Source of the DNA: Pegea sp. RAD2-039
Lineage: Eukaryota > Chordata > Thaliacea > Salpida > Salpidae
Length of the DNA stretch: 64,000 nucleotides
Reading direction: 5' to 3'
Assembly (NCBI GenBank): GCA_034620365.1
Contig: JAQGEQ010000041.1
Location: forward strand, 434,001-498,000
Shown one piece after another: positions 12,001 through 22,440 of the stretch. The notes under the pieces were generated by a model. It did not search any database, was not told the origin of the DNA, and saw only the letters and a program-made list of their open reading frames with translations. The translations under genes and the position numbers were made by a program. Within the stretch, counting starts at the first letter, position 1, and the number at the start of each line of letters is the position of its first letter.

Positions 12001-12032
12001 AACTGCAACACATCTTGCAAGCAATTATTTAA
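9012..12032 (+). CDS. RECQL5: RECQL5 DNA helicase
   Basis: A 1006-residue protein in one exon. RECQL5 is a 3'-5' RecQ helicase that displaces RAD51 and restrains transcription-replication conflict by binding RNA polymerase II in the nucleus. Visible are Walker A PTGAGKS (57-63), DEAH (161-164) followed by CVSQWGHDFRPDF, ALTATA (194-199), and motif VI YYQESGRAGRDG (348-359). A Cys-rich zinc subdomain follows (C415, C431, C435, C438). The segment at about 545-635 (from FRFPTCSFELRIGRYNQIK) matches the internal Pol II-interacting (KIX-like) region. The C-terminus (about 925-1000, with SCLTPMYSKKQFVSKEVFKE) matches the SRI domain. Length is close to human RECQL5-beta. The middle (640-920) is Lys/Ser-rich and probably disordered. 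An acceptor-like AG lies 16 nt upstream of the start. It is intronless beside an intron-rich neighbour. Confidence 0.95.
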   Translation: MDKYLLKKASNNSETGKKTVENILRSVFKHKGFRNDIQKEAVKTVCKREKDVFISMPTGAGKSLCFQLPAIYLEKVAIVISPLIALMQDQLDHLKNIGVVAETLNSKQNYKQRKEVICDLKSPQPKCRLLYVTPEQVSTPTFKEVVDIMMKNNSISLFVVDEAHCVSQWGHDFRPDFLKLHQLRSIMRGIPCVALTATAPEAVQKDIFQGLLLGKDTKVFKKSVFRPNLFYDIKHKSVIDEPYKDLEVFCRKALNQLGCSSKWHGSGIIYCHKREDCELIASELTQRGLHAKAYHAGLKDKLRSETQELWTQDKLPIIVATISFGMGVDKPDVRFVAHWTIPKSLAGYYQESGRAGRDGQLSYCRLYYSRSDRNMMNFLIAKTEHRKGTKSHNTYVKNSKVNFEDMVHYCEEIKCRHKIICKFFGDKISDCKKHCDVCINPEKARKEHSKLDAKTFGLGNRKKSKFEKNIQNSPFGEYDASLYGGGRRGFGIDKTVAEDSDNFSSDNTIQKKDWDTFLSKQFSLRRTSANHKNRLIEVPSCCPLIKAEVFRFPTCSFELRIGRYNQIKSLLSINFATCNHESLAEDILQKKSAFLEYKVFSSSKSRVAYNASIVKIVGEVKKLTKDGQLHDCFKTKMKTNNELVESATDIYQQPASLKRICHASDNVGFRSALEISKMTPSISIDLPNKENNDEDKNNQPLPSFQSASALLKKNKYDAVKKPEKVQDISKSVKPTEASLMKLSASNVTLKEDLSEQSVQQVDKSTILSNELLIDDIIVISDDECISALDEKSKKSSLKKINHKVYPVKDLKQSDSTKVEQVSSDFKASCHSYISQLKTENVESYISSKCDINSKVEDVDKCKYKFKKKRAFIPMGNEKETNEVKMMENIPRKKLKHRQPSPTSNVRNALKNRKPSNVNPEKFKNNAKIIVSCLTPMYSKKQFVSKEVFKEFSKNLNILLIDSIASSDKQIKHITKQIFSTYLKETKNKQIENVEADKLQHILQAII

Positions 12033-12142
12033 TTTTGTGTTACATTATTTTTTTTCTGAACAATTTTCTGTTTCAACATTTGCTGTTAACACTTTACAGT
12101 TTCATTTATAAGAGTTATATGTGATAAAAATGAGCTGAAAAA

Positions 12143-14762
12143 ATGGCTGATGATAATATCAATACAATTTGTGTGGTTGAACGTAATCTTCCATTTTTTT
12201 ATGGATATCCTTACACATGTTATGAAATAGCTCATACCTGGGAACCTAAATGTCACAAAGCTCTTTGGATGATAGTTAAAGACTCGTTCAAGTCTTCTTT
12301 AAAACTATACGCAACTTTTTATGGGGTAATTGTTCATCTTCTTTTTTTCGTAAATCATCTTCTCATGATTCACATAAGAGATTGAATATGATCTTTTTTA
12401 GATGTAGATGTTAAAAACTTGGAAGTAATTTTAACGCTCTGTTTTTAGATTACTGGACTACTAAAACTACTAAAGAAAAAAAACCGAAAGTTCTTTAAGA
12501 GATTCTTATACAAAGAACTTATTGGAGTTGCTCGTTCAAGCTTATTCCTAACTTGTAATGTAGCTTTTTTCAGCTTTTTCTTCTGTTTTTACAGGTTAGT
12601 AAGACGATCAACTGAAGCTAATGTTAAGAGTAAATTGTTACAGATACATATTCAAAAGGTTTTATAGATGGCATGGCTTATTAGCTGGCTTTTCTTCAGG
12701 ACTTGTTAGTATAATGGTTGAACGTGAACAAAGGTCATACAAGTTTCTATTTTCAGGTTGAGATTTAATAAAAGCTATTTTAATTTCCAGAAGAGGTCTT
12801 TTGGCTACTTACTGTTCCAATCTAGTCAGTTGAACCTTATATCCACCATTTTTTTAGCAATTAATATGAGACTGAATTTTTAGTTGTTTATAGTTTGTAT
12901 CCACAATTTTTTATCAGGTTTTTGATTAAGTTTGTCAAAGATATGGTCATCATTTTGATCGAGTCAATTCTAAATCTTACTTTACTTTTTTAAGGCGTTG
13001 CAAACTCTTTATCAGATGGCAAAATCAAGAAATTGGGTTAGAGGCATCAAGAATGGAGAGGTTTGTTTCCTTATAAAATCATTTATCAATATGCAAATTA
13101 CTGGTGTCTTCTGGTTTACTAAAAAGATAATCTGATAAGAAATTAGTTCATATTCTGCTTTTCAAAGTTGTTTTTCAACTGCAGGTTTTGGTTTTTTCTG
13201 TCGCCAGCACTGGATTTATGTCACTTTTGAGGTTAGTAATTCATAAAAACAAATAAACTGATTAATGATCAGCTTTAGTAAATCGTAAATAGTGGCTTAA
13301 ATATATTAAACATTGATGAAAACATGTAAACTTGAAAATCTTTTGTAAATAAATTTAAAAATATGTCTTTGTGATGCAGATCATCTGTAAGTTTATCTTT
13401 ATCTCTTCGACAATATATAGAATTTGTAGTCGGGAATAGTGAAAGTCCAATGTCAACACGGATTCACAAATCAACTTCTTATCTTGATCATTTATTTTAC
13501 AGGTTTTTTCTGTTTAATAATTCTATCATTAAAAACTAGATGACTCAAATTAAGCTCAAAATATTTACAAAAAATTATTTAATTACAATTTGTAGTTAAA
13601 AATTTTTAAATCTAGTCAATTTGTACAAAACAAAAATAGATCGACATCAAAGACATTCTCAACAATTTCAATTTAATCTTCTATATGCTAAAAAATCTCT
13701 CTATAGATTACCTGAATTGACACCAACTTCTAAAAGTGTCTGCTGCTACCACCAACACGGATGTCTTTTTTATATACTCAAAGGTTCCATTCAACAATTT
13801 GTAACTGGATACCTGATCGAGTTGATGATCAATTTCCTTCGAGTGATTAGATCCGGAGGAAGTCTAAGATCGATCTTCTACGGATCATCACTTGCATTAT
13901 TTCTATCTTCTTATGTTGGTTTATTCAGAGTGAGTTATTTCTTTCCAAACTCTTCTGTTTGCGTGTCTAGCAGCGTTTGAAAACCAATAAGTTGATTATC
14001 AAAGCTAACATCTGATCTTGCTTGTAAAAACTCCTCGGTCAACAAAACTAAGTAGATAGATTTTGTGGTGGCTGAGGACCTATCTACAATTGATTTCAGT
14101 CCACTAATTGCCTTCTTCGATGGCTTCGCGGGGAAGATGAAGCGTCTTTACACGGAGCTATTTCTGGTTTGATCGCAGGTTTAGCTTTCTACTTCTACAA
14201 GAGTACGCCAGTAGCTCTGTTCTGCTTCTGTAAACTAATTATGGTAATAAATAACTTGCGCAAGTTTCAAATCATGTGAAGACAACTTGTTCTTTTTTAG
14301 ACTCGATGGCAAACAGCAACTCAATCTAAACATTTTCCTGAAATCCCATATATTAGTTCTATTGTGTATGCAGCTAGCGTTGGAATATTGCTGAGTGCTG
14401 TGAGCAAAATTTAGTTTTAATAAGCTGAGAGTATAAAACTGATACTAGGTTTTCAAATATTTTGAAACTATCTACTTGTATAATTAATAAACTTGTTTTT
14501 AGTCTTGGTTGGAACCTCATACAATCCGGCCTCAATACCGAAAGTTCATCTGGAAATTGGCAGCAAATAAGTTAAATAATAAATGTTTAGTACACAACAT
14601 TTTAAAACTCTTTCAAACAGGCCTTCCAGGATGTTTCGAAAAGCAGTTTCTGGGTTTCTACCTGATCAAAATACTTTGTATGTTGATTATATTCCAAAGC
14701 TAGATGTTAAATATATCAAATCGTTCCAAATTCTTCAGTTAGTCAACAAATATGGCTTGTGA
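12143..14762 (+). CDS. TMEM135: Transmembrane protein 135 homologue
   Basis: Twelve exons are inferred here: 12143-12325, 12449-12594, 12668-12733, 12791-12824, 12995-13060, 13185-13231, 13380-13502, 13707-13929, 14100-14243, 14301-14399, 14503-14570 and 14621-14762. All phases agree and give 446 residues, close to vertebrate TMEM135 (about 458). TMEM135 is a multi-pass membrane protein related to the Tim17 group, linked to peroxisomal and mitochondrial dynamics and lipid handling. Matching landmarks are CYEIAHTWEPKC near the N-terminus, RRGLLATY, the GIKNGEVLVFS junction, the GCLFYILKGSIQQFVTGYLI exon, LRWLRGEDEASLHGAISGL, AFYFYKSTP, and DYIPKLDVKYI near the end. Introns range from 50 to about 204 nt. 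Donors 12734 (GTCATA) and 13503 (GTTTTT) are weak and were chosen by reading frame and homology. It begins 110 nt after RECQL5. Confidence 0.92.
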
Positions 14763-14947
14763 ATTTAATTTCAGAAAAATAATATCGCTCTTCAAGATAG
14801 TCCTTATTTGATTTTTTATTTGATGTTTATGCAATTGTGTAGATTCTCTTAATCAATCTTACTTTGTTTTCAAGTTTCAATTTATATGCATCAATAATTT
14901 TGTGATTTTATTTCGACCAAGATCCATTTCTGATTATTACTGATTTC

Positions 14948-14953
14948 AATAAA
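14948..14953 (+). terminator. Polyadenylation signal of TMEM135
   Basis: AATAAA lies 186 nt after the TMEM135 stop. No AATAAA occurs between RECQL5 and TMEM135, so this may serve both if they are co-transcribed. Confidence 0.5.
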
Positions 14954-17206
14954 TATACAAAGCTTCAATTTTAAAACTGAATTTTTTAAAGTTTATTTAT
15001 TGATAAAAAATTTTACAATTCTACTGAAAAAGGATTTCTTTTAATTTGAGGAATATCTCTACTTGCCAAATACTTAATAGTTTCACTGAACATTAACTAC
15101 TATCAAGCTTTATGGTAGGTTTGTAGACGAGGTTTATAGATTTGAAGAAATTATTCAAACAAATTTTGGTTGACAATTAATCATCTTACATTTGTTAGAC
15201 GACAGTTAGATCTATTCTTATAAAAATGCTGAACTTATGCTTTTTAAAAATGATATCTTTATTACCATATATACAAAGCTTCAAATAATTCTTAACGCAA
15301 ATATCTGCTGGCAGGTCAATAAAAGTGAATTTTTTATCATCTATAGCTGTAAATATAAAAATAGTTATTTTATATTTGTGCACATTAATATTTTGCAAGT
15401 ATAACATTATTGTAATTTACATAAAAGATTATTCCTTGCTAGATATATTCAATAAAAATAATTTAAATCAGAAAATTCTCCGATAAGAATATATCAGAGG
15501 AATTAAACTAAATAGAAAAACTTTAAGACTGAAATATTTCTTAGCAGAATCTTGAAATATCAAAATGTTGATTAGAAAATCTATTAACTCAAATTTCTAA
15601 ATATTCTCAAACGAAGCAACTTCATGCTGTTTTACGAAAATACTATTTTTGTAATTGATTTTCAGTAGCATTAACACTAGTAAAACGATATTTTACTAAA
15701 ACATTTTGTTCTGCTATTACAAATCGCAGCTGTCATTTACATTTTAAAAATGAATAATTTTCTATCTGAAGCTAGTCTGTAACTAAATATTTACAAATTA
15801 TTAGCTTTGAATAAATTCTACTTAAGATTAAGCAAAAATTATGTTACATTATATGCAATTATATTTCTACGAATGTATGGTATTTTACTCTTAAAATTGA
15901 GTAAGAGATTTTTAAATATCTAATAAATGTGGATTGCTAGTTTTACACTTTAGTTAGGCTGCTTTTTAATCACCACATTATTAAAAATGCTATAGAATGT
16001 CTATACTACCGATGATTACCAATTTCTCTGAGCGATTTTTAAAAAACTTTTTGTTAAAGTTCACCATGTTATAATCACCTTATAACTTAAATTTTGCTTG
16101 TAGTATAACATTTTAGTTTAAAAACCTTATTATATTTCTTATTTAGAGTCATTTTTAAAACGATTGATTAAAATAACTTATAAGAATAATATAGCAATCA
16201 TTATAAAAGTATCATTAAAACTTAAGAGAATAATAATTTGATTTTTCAATATATTCTAAGTGGTTTAAACAAACTTTTTTTTACGCATATATAAAAAAAA
16301 TCATGTTACATAACTTAATTCAAATCACAAAAAGTCCAAAAAAGTAAAATCAGCAATCTTTATTTATAAATTATCAAAATATTCTTAGATTAAAAAACTA
16401 CTTTTAACTATCTTTTTTACTTTAAAATTTTAAATTGTAGAATATAAATTATCATGGTGCTATAATTAAATCTTAAATAATTTATAGAAAGTATTTCACA
16501 AGTGTTTTGTAACTGATGACCAACTTCTACTTCAACTTTTCAAACGCTTATTTTCATTTCAATCATAATTATTTTAGAATTTCATCTTTAGGTGTTATAG
16601 ATAATTTTGCCTAAAAATAAGATAGGTAATATGATATCTTAGTTTAGATAATTATTATTAAGTTTTAAGTAATTTAAATATAAAAGTATAAATACTATAT
16701 TTTTATTGCTATTCTTAATTGAAATATATTTATAATTACATTTAAGTAGAATTTTGTTAAAAATGAAGAGTTTTTATAGTATAAATCCTAAAGTCAAATA
16801 TATGAAAAGTGATCATGTCTAAGTTTAACAAGCCTTATCTAAAGTAATTTATCATTTACAAAGTTTCATTTTAGTTAAAGTTATTTTTATAAATTTTATT
16901 TTAATACAGTCTTATATAAGATATATTTGCATATACTATTTTGCTTTCTACTAATGATAAAACAATCTGTTTAAACTAAAATTCTCTGTTATCTGATTTC
17001 TAATTGTTTTCTTATCTGATTAATAAAATAATAATAAAGCTAATAAAATATTTAAAACTAAGGTAATAAATAATCTGATTAATTTAAGGTTTTGCTTTTA
17101 TTTAGCAAATTGTTTCAACAAATCTAATTTTAGTTAACACTTAGTTCAAAACCTTATTGTTTCTAAAAACACAATTTTTTTAAGTTTATACAAATCTTGT
17201 GCAAAT
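14954..17206. other. AT-rich intergenic stretch
   Basis: This holds no supported gene or repeat. The only ORF (15195-15407, minus) has a low-complexity Ile/Lys/Phe composition typical of random reading through A/T-rich DNA. Confidence 0.5.
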
Positions 17207-18010
17207 ATGAGAAGGTATGAATATAAACCACCAATAAATGGAAGATGTCAATCTAGTAATAGAAATCCACAACGAAATTATGGAGATGTCACAAAAACAA
17301 TTTCAAATCCATTTTTCTCTTGTAGTAGTCAAGGCTCAAAACCAGTTTTTTCATTCGATAATTCCATCTCAAAGTCATTTTATTCATTTAATGGTCAAGT
17401 ATTAGATACTATTGAAGAAGTTAGACAACGAGATGGATATAAAGGTTTGTTGCCTACTAGAAATGAAGATAAAACTTTAATTTTTGAAGATTTTGTTGAT
17501 TTTTTACCAAATATGACACCAGAGGAGGTTTTAAGGACAGGCAGCTTTGGTGGAACTTATTTTAGACCCATAAAATCGTCAATTACGAAGTTAAATTATG
17601 ACAAAATGTGGTTGGAACTCCCTCAGGATTGGATAAAAGGTTTAAATATACAACAAATGGTTTCCAGTAGTGTTTATCGAAGTTATTTGAATAAATATAA
17701 GAAAAAATGTAGTGGTAGCCTTGAGACTTGGGAAAATAATGGATGGATGCATAAACAAGATCCTTATGGCTGGTTTCAGTGGTATTGTCGTTTTTATCTT
17801 GGAAGACGAACAGAAGATGATGAGCGACAAGTTAGACGGTGGAACAATTGTACTGGAGTCAATGGCCGTTGGAGACAAATTTTGATTGATAATATTGCCC
17901 TTGAGGGTAAAAAATTTGATGATTATAATATCTCCTCCACTGTTAGGCAGATACTACAACATTGGGCTTATCAATTAACAAAAAAAGATTTTGATTTTGG
18001 TAAAAAATGA
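17207..18010 (+). CDS. Conserved hypothetical protein, tandem paralogue 1
   Basis: Single exon, 267 residues. I do not recognise a named family. Residues 56-267 form one conserved unit shared with the gene at 19432; the first 55 residues are unrelated to that paralogue. The unit has FYSFNGQVLDTIEEVRQRDG, an FVDFLPNMTPEEVL segment, GSFGGTYFRPI, a Trp-rich core ending DPYGWFQWYCRFYLGRR, TEDDERQVRRW, and a C-terminal RQILQHWAYQL. The aromatic and Cys-containing core looks like a soluble folded domain. From memory, similar WFQWYCRFYLGRR proteins occur in fungi and other eukaryotes without assigned function; this is unverified. No signal peptide or membrane span is visible. Confidence 0.75.
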   Translation: MRRYEYKPPINGRCQSSNRNPQRNYGDVTKTISNPFFSCSSQGSKPVFSFDNSISKSFYSFNGQVLDTIEEVRQRDGYKGLLPTRNEDKTLIFEDFVDFLPNMTPEEVLRTGSFGGTYFRPIKSSITKLNYDKMWLELPQDWIKGLNIQQMVSSSVYRSYLNKYKKKCSGSLETWENNGWMHKQDPYGWFQWYCRFYLGRRTEDDERQVRRWNNCTGVNGRWRQILIDNIALEGKKFDDYNISSTVRQILQHWAYQLTKKDFDFGKK

Positions 18011-19431
18011 ATAATGAGTTTAGCTTTTAAAATTTCTTTTTATAAAGTAACGTTGAGTTATATTTTTACAAATGATCTTTTTTAACTTTCATCAAACTTT
18101 TGGATGGCTTTAAACTCTTTGTATTCCCGGTGGCTTGTAAGACTTCGTATTTATTTAACTCTGTTCTTATTACAAATGTGTCTGAACTTTACCTTCACAA
18201 AATTGATTTATCTTTTTATTTTTGTGTAAACTTTTAACTTGCTTTAAGGAGCATACTCTTCTATTTTTGTATTTTCAAAATTACCATTCATTTGATTCTA
18301 ATTGTATGATGCTTATTTAACTGGATCAGATCAGATGTAAAAAAATTACAATTGTGAGTATTCTAGTAGTTCTTTTGAGCTGCATCAACTTTGTTGTAAA
18401 TTCCACTTATTATGTAAGCCACTTAAAACTTACAACGCTCTTTCTTTTGAATGAATATTCTGACAGCTAAAGTATTTTTCTGACGTCAATAAATGAATGA
18501 TTGCAAATTCACTGAAGAAATATTTGCCCTAATTTATTTGATTCTGTAATCGATCTACTTCTTTTATCCTAGATTTGTTTTTAGCAAATTTAACTTTGTG
18601 TTCTTATTGAACTTTGTAGCTGCTGAATTATTTCTACTTTTATCTCTTATCAAAAAAATTGTCTAATTTTGGAAAGAAGTTAAGTTTTTTAAATCTAAAT
18701 TTGGAACAAAGAAATATTAGGTAACTTTATTAAATTAAATTTGACTCCAAAATAAAAATAGTCCAAAAAAGCTCGTTGGCAAGTTTTATAAACTTATTTT
18801 CTTTTGTTGAAAATAGGTTTAAGAAAGGTTATAAATAAAATTCTTTTGAATCTGTTTAAAACTTAGAGAAATATTATAATGAAAAAATGTTACCCAAATA
18901 ACTTATTCGTTTAAAATATTTTGGGAATGATAAAGTTATAGAAATTCATATTTACTAAAAAAACTATTTTAAAATGCTACTGTCATGTTGAAAATGATTT
19001 GCTTCATTTCAAAGCTTTTAATTTATTGTAAGAGTTTCATTAACGCTTTTTTCATCATATATCTTCATCATACTTTTACATTTGAAATGGAAGTTTGTTT
19101 TACTGACTTATTATTTTCTTATTTTTTCATCTATTTCTTTTATATCTAGTTGTGACTATTAATTCATAAATACTTTTTGCTGCGTTTTCTTAAAAAATCA
19201 GACTTGTTTTAAATCTTTAAAAAATGATTTTTATTCAAATTATCAAATTAATTATTTTGTTGTATTAGCTTTTAATATATGAATATTTAGAATAATTTTT
19301 AATAATAATCTCTAATTTTTCTTCTAATTTTAAATATTTTCAACTCAAAGTTAAAAAAAATTAAAACAATCAAATACTTTCTGATGTTTCAATCTCAGTT
19401 GTTAAATTTTTTTTCTATTTTCTAGATAAAA
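18011..19431. other. Spacer between tandem paralogues
   Basis: AT-rich with no supported gene. It ends in a pyrimidine tract and AG at 19424-19425, an acceptor-like site only 6 nt before the next start codon. I see no duplicated flank, so the visible duplication is confined to the coding region. Confidence 0.5.
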
Positions 19432-20190
19432 ATGAAAAGATCTTTAAAGAGATTAGTTGTGAATGATCCAATTTCAAAGCTAGCAAAATGTACACAAGCC
19501 CAAAACCAAGAAAAGAAGTCAGAAAAAGTCTCAAAATCATTTTATTCATTTGATGGTCAAGTATTAGATACTATTGAAGAAGTTAGACAACGAGATGGAT
19601 ATAAAGGTTTGTTGCCTACTAGAAATGAAGATAAAACTTTAATTTTTGAAGATTTTGTTGATTTTTTACCAAATATGACACCGGAGGAGGTTTTAAGGGC
19701 AGGTAGCTTTGGTGGAACTTATTTTAGACCCATAAAATCGTCAATTACGAAGTTAAATTATGACAAAATGTGGTTGGAATTTCCCCAAGACTGGTTCAAA
19801 GGTTTAAACATACAACGATTGGTTTCTAGTAGTGTTTATCGAAATGAAGTGAATAAATATAAAAGAAAATGTGGTGGAGATCTTGAGATGTGGGAATCTT
19901 CTGGATGGATGCATAAACAAGACCCTTATGGCTGGTTTCAGTGGTATTGTCGTTTTTATCTTGGAAGACGAACAGAAGATGATGAGCGACAAGTTAAAAG
20001 ATGGAGAAATTGTACTGGGGTGAAAGGTCGTTGGAAGAACAACTTGATATCTAAGATTGTTCGAGGTGGGAAAGAATTTGATGATTTTAATGTCTCTCCA
20101 GTTGTTAGGCAGATACTTCAGCATTGGGGCTATGAACTTACTCAAAAAGATTTTGATATTGGCAAGAAGCGAGTTAAAGTAAAAAAGTAA
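19432..20190 (+). CDS. Conserved hypothetical protein, tandem paralogue 2
   Basis: Single exon, 252 residues, same conserved unit as the gene at 17207 (here about residues 34-250), with a different Lys-rich N-terminus and a short basic tail after DFDIGKK. Comparison with paralogue 1 at DNA level is patchy: 19536-19779 differs at 4 of 244 positions and 19903-19996 at 1 of 94, but the 123 nt between differ at about 28 (hand count). Both copies are open over the whole conserved unit and the replacements are mostly conservative, so both are probably expressed. The start is supported by the acceptor-like TTTTCTAG 6 nt upstream. Function unknown. Confidence 0.75.
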   Translation: MKRSLKRLVVNDPISKLAKCTQAQNQEKKSEKVSKSFYSFDGQVLDTIEEVRQRDGYKGLLPTRNEDKTLIFEDFVDFLPNMTPEEVLRAGSFGGTYFRPIKSSITKLNYDKMWLEFPQDWFKGLNIQRLVSSSVYRNEVNKYKRKCGGDLEMWESSGWMHKQDPYGWFQWYCRFYLGRRTEDDERQVKRWRNCTGVKGRWKNNLISKIVRGGKEFDDFNVSPVVRQILQHWGYELTQKDFDIGKKRVKVKK

Positions 20191-20800
20191 TTCAAATGTT
20201 TATATTTGTTTTGAGATTTTGACAATATGTTAATGATTGCATTTATTAAAAAAACTTTGTTTTTCTTTTATTTTGTTCTTTTAGAGTACTACAGAAACTA
20301 TTAAGTCTCCACAGCACCTTCTGCTATCAACTACAAGTGTAAAACAAGCGACTTACCTTGGTTTTGCTGGGTAACGAGTTGTTAGGTATCGAAAAGTAGA
20401 TTTGGCAGATTGAATTGATTGCTTAGCTTAGAATTTGAACTAAGTGTGCTTGCCACAAATTCCAGCTCTTATAACTCCAGATTATCTCGAAGTCGTTAGT
20501 AAATGTTATCGACAAGTTATTTTAAAAGTGGAATTCAATTGCTTAGGTTTTACCACATATTAAATAACATATTAAAATATGAATGATCTTTAATATTTAT
20601 TAATTTTTTTTATAAATCTGATTGATAGTTAAATTTAATTGAAATTTTATAACTAAATTATTTCAATTTTTAAAAGATCACCAAAAAAAAATATTTCTTA
20701 ATTTTGTTAACTTCTAAATCTCCTAAAATTATTGAATAATCGATTAAAAAATACTCAAAAATTTAAGGTTCATCTATATAGTCTGCAAAACAGTTTTATT
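20191..20800. other. Spacer before the LINE cluster
   Basis: No gene or recognisable repeat is visible. The region 20300-20500 is somewhat richer in G and C than its surroundings but has no open frame of note. Confidence 0.4.
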
Positions 20801-20806
20801 ATTTAT

Positions 20807-21720
20807 TTCAATAAATGCGAAGGAGGGTGCCTGAAGAGAGCACCTCTCGCTAACACACATTCTCACGAATAACATCTATCTAGTCAACAATATAGAAAGC
20901 AAAGGATGTTACACATGGCATTTCGGTAGTCCTTAAAGCATATAACAGTGAACAATTGCATAGAAGGGAAAAATTCACAGTTTAGAAATGGCAATGTTAT
21001 AATGGTTCAACTTCTTGAACAACACGAGTGATTCTGACATGACAATATCTGATGGCAGCTGGTTCCATGTACTAATTGTGCGGTATGAGAAAAAATTTTC
21101 TCTGATTAATGTACCAGGTGATATGGGCTTATTTTGTATTGTGTGTCGTCTGAGCTGATATAACTTGAGGGAAGGACTAATGGAAAAGAAATCATCAAAC
21201 TGAAGGTTAATTAAATTGTGGATAATTTTAAAAATAAGAATTAAGTCGTATTTAATTTGTCGAATTTCCAAAGTATCTAAATTGAAGAAGCTGAGACGAT
21301 TTTTATAACTATCATATTTAATATTAAGTTTCCTACATACTAATCTTGTAAATGTTGCCTGAACAGATTCGATAGTTTTTATATCACTAACTTGATATGG
21401 CATCCATGCACTGACATTGTATTCAAGAGTTTGACGTACTTACAATTTAAAAAAATTGATAAAAAAGTATGGACCATTAGAATTGAAAGTCTTTTTAATA
21501 AGGTAGACAAAGTTGATTGATTTTCCAAAGATTTCGGAAACATAATTATGCCATTCAAAGTTAGATGATAGAGTAATGCCAATAATTTTATAATTAAATC
21601 AAAACTTAGAAATCGTAATCTTCTTAAAATATGTATAGATAAATACTTTTCACATTTTTTAAAAATAGTTTTAAAAAAATTTACTTGCAAAAAGTTCTCT
21701 AATATTTTTTTATCTAATTG
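20807..21720 (-). mobile_element. 5'-truncated LINE, family A, with 3' hairpin and A/T tail
   Basis: On the minus strand, frames at 21690-20975 encode the last part of a non-LTR reverse transcriptase: an SFEWHNY-like segment, VRQTLEYN, WMPYQVSDIKTIESVQATF, RLSFFNLDTLEIRQIKYDL, and the terminal STWNQLPSDIVMSESLVLFK. One frameshift lies near 21400-21440. Downstream the 3'UTR ends in a hairpin (GGTGC paired with GCACC near 20827-20844) and an AATAAATAAT-type tail. It is the longest family A copy here. Confidence 0.8.
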
Positions 21721-21839
21721 CTAAGATGCAAAATTCTATGACAAACAAAATAGCAGAAAGATTATTAAAATATTCTTCTATTTAAAATTATAAACTATTG
21801 GCAAAATAAAAAACTGGCGGTGGTTATATCACTAATTAA

Positions 21840-21925
21840 AAGAATTATTGTGAGAATGTGTGTTAGCGAGAGGTGCTCTTTTTAGGCACCCTCCTTCACA
21901 TTTATTGTAATAAATAAATAAATAA
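21840..21925 (+). repeat. LINE family A 3'-terminal fragment in opposite orientation
   Basis: The segment from GAGAATGTGTGTTAGCGAGA through the GGTGC/GCACC hairpin to an (AATA)n tail is the reverse complement of the end of the LINE at 20807. Only about 75 nt of the 3' end are present. The two ends form inverted repeats about 1 kb apart. Confidence 0.75.
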
Positions 21926-21944
21926 ATTTAAATCACATTTCTTG

Positions 21945-22440
21945 AAACAATTTTGAAAGATGCGATAGGTTTTGATGTAGTGATGGAATCGGGAAAGGAA
22001 TTCCAAACCTTGGTTATTCTAACGGAAAAGTGTTTCTCTACTGAAGGTTATTAATATCGTTGAGTGAGTTAGTATTTTAATAACAAGCCTCTGAGAGTGT
22101 ATAAAAAATTCCGATCTTCGAAATATTATATTAAGTTAAGATGCAAGAAACCATTAATAATTTTAAATAGTAATACCAGGTCAGAAAAAGGCGTCGATAT
22201 TGCAAGGATTTTACATTAATCTTATAAAATCGGTCTTTGTACAAAGAAAAGAGTTTGCTATATCCAAAGAAAGCTTTTCTAATTCATCTTTGAAAAGATT
22301 CAAGCTTTGTAATATCTTTTTTGAGGTGAGGACTCCATACAAAGGAGTTAAATTCTAATTGGGGACGGATGTATGCAGTAAACACTTTTAACAGTATCCA
22401 AATATTTCTTATCTTAAAAGATTTGGAAGTTTAGAATGAA
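21945..22440 (-). mobile_element. LINE fragment, family B (RT C-terminus)
   Basis: On the minus strand the broken frame reads AYIRPQLEFNSFVWSPHLKK, then ITKLESFQR, then LQYRRLF and a terminal segment with VWNSFPDSI, a standard non-LTR RT C-terminus. Stops interrupt it. It abuts the family A fragment at 21840-21925. DNA similarity to 3572-3663 places it in family B. Confidence 0.7.
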
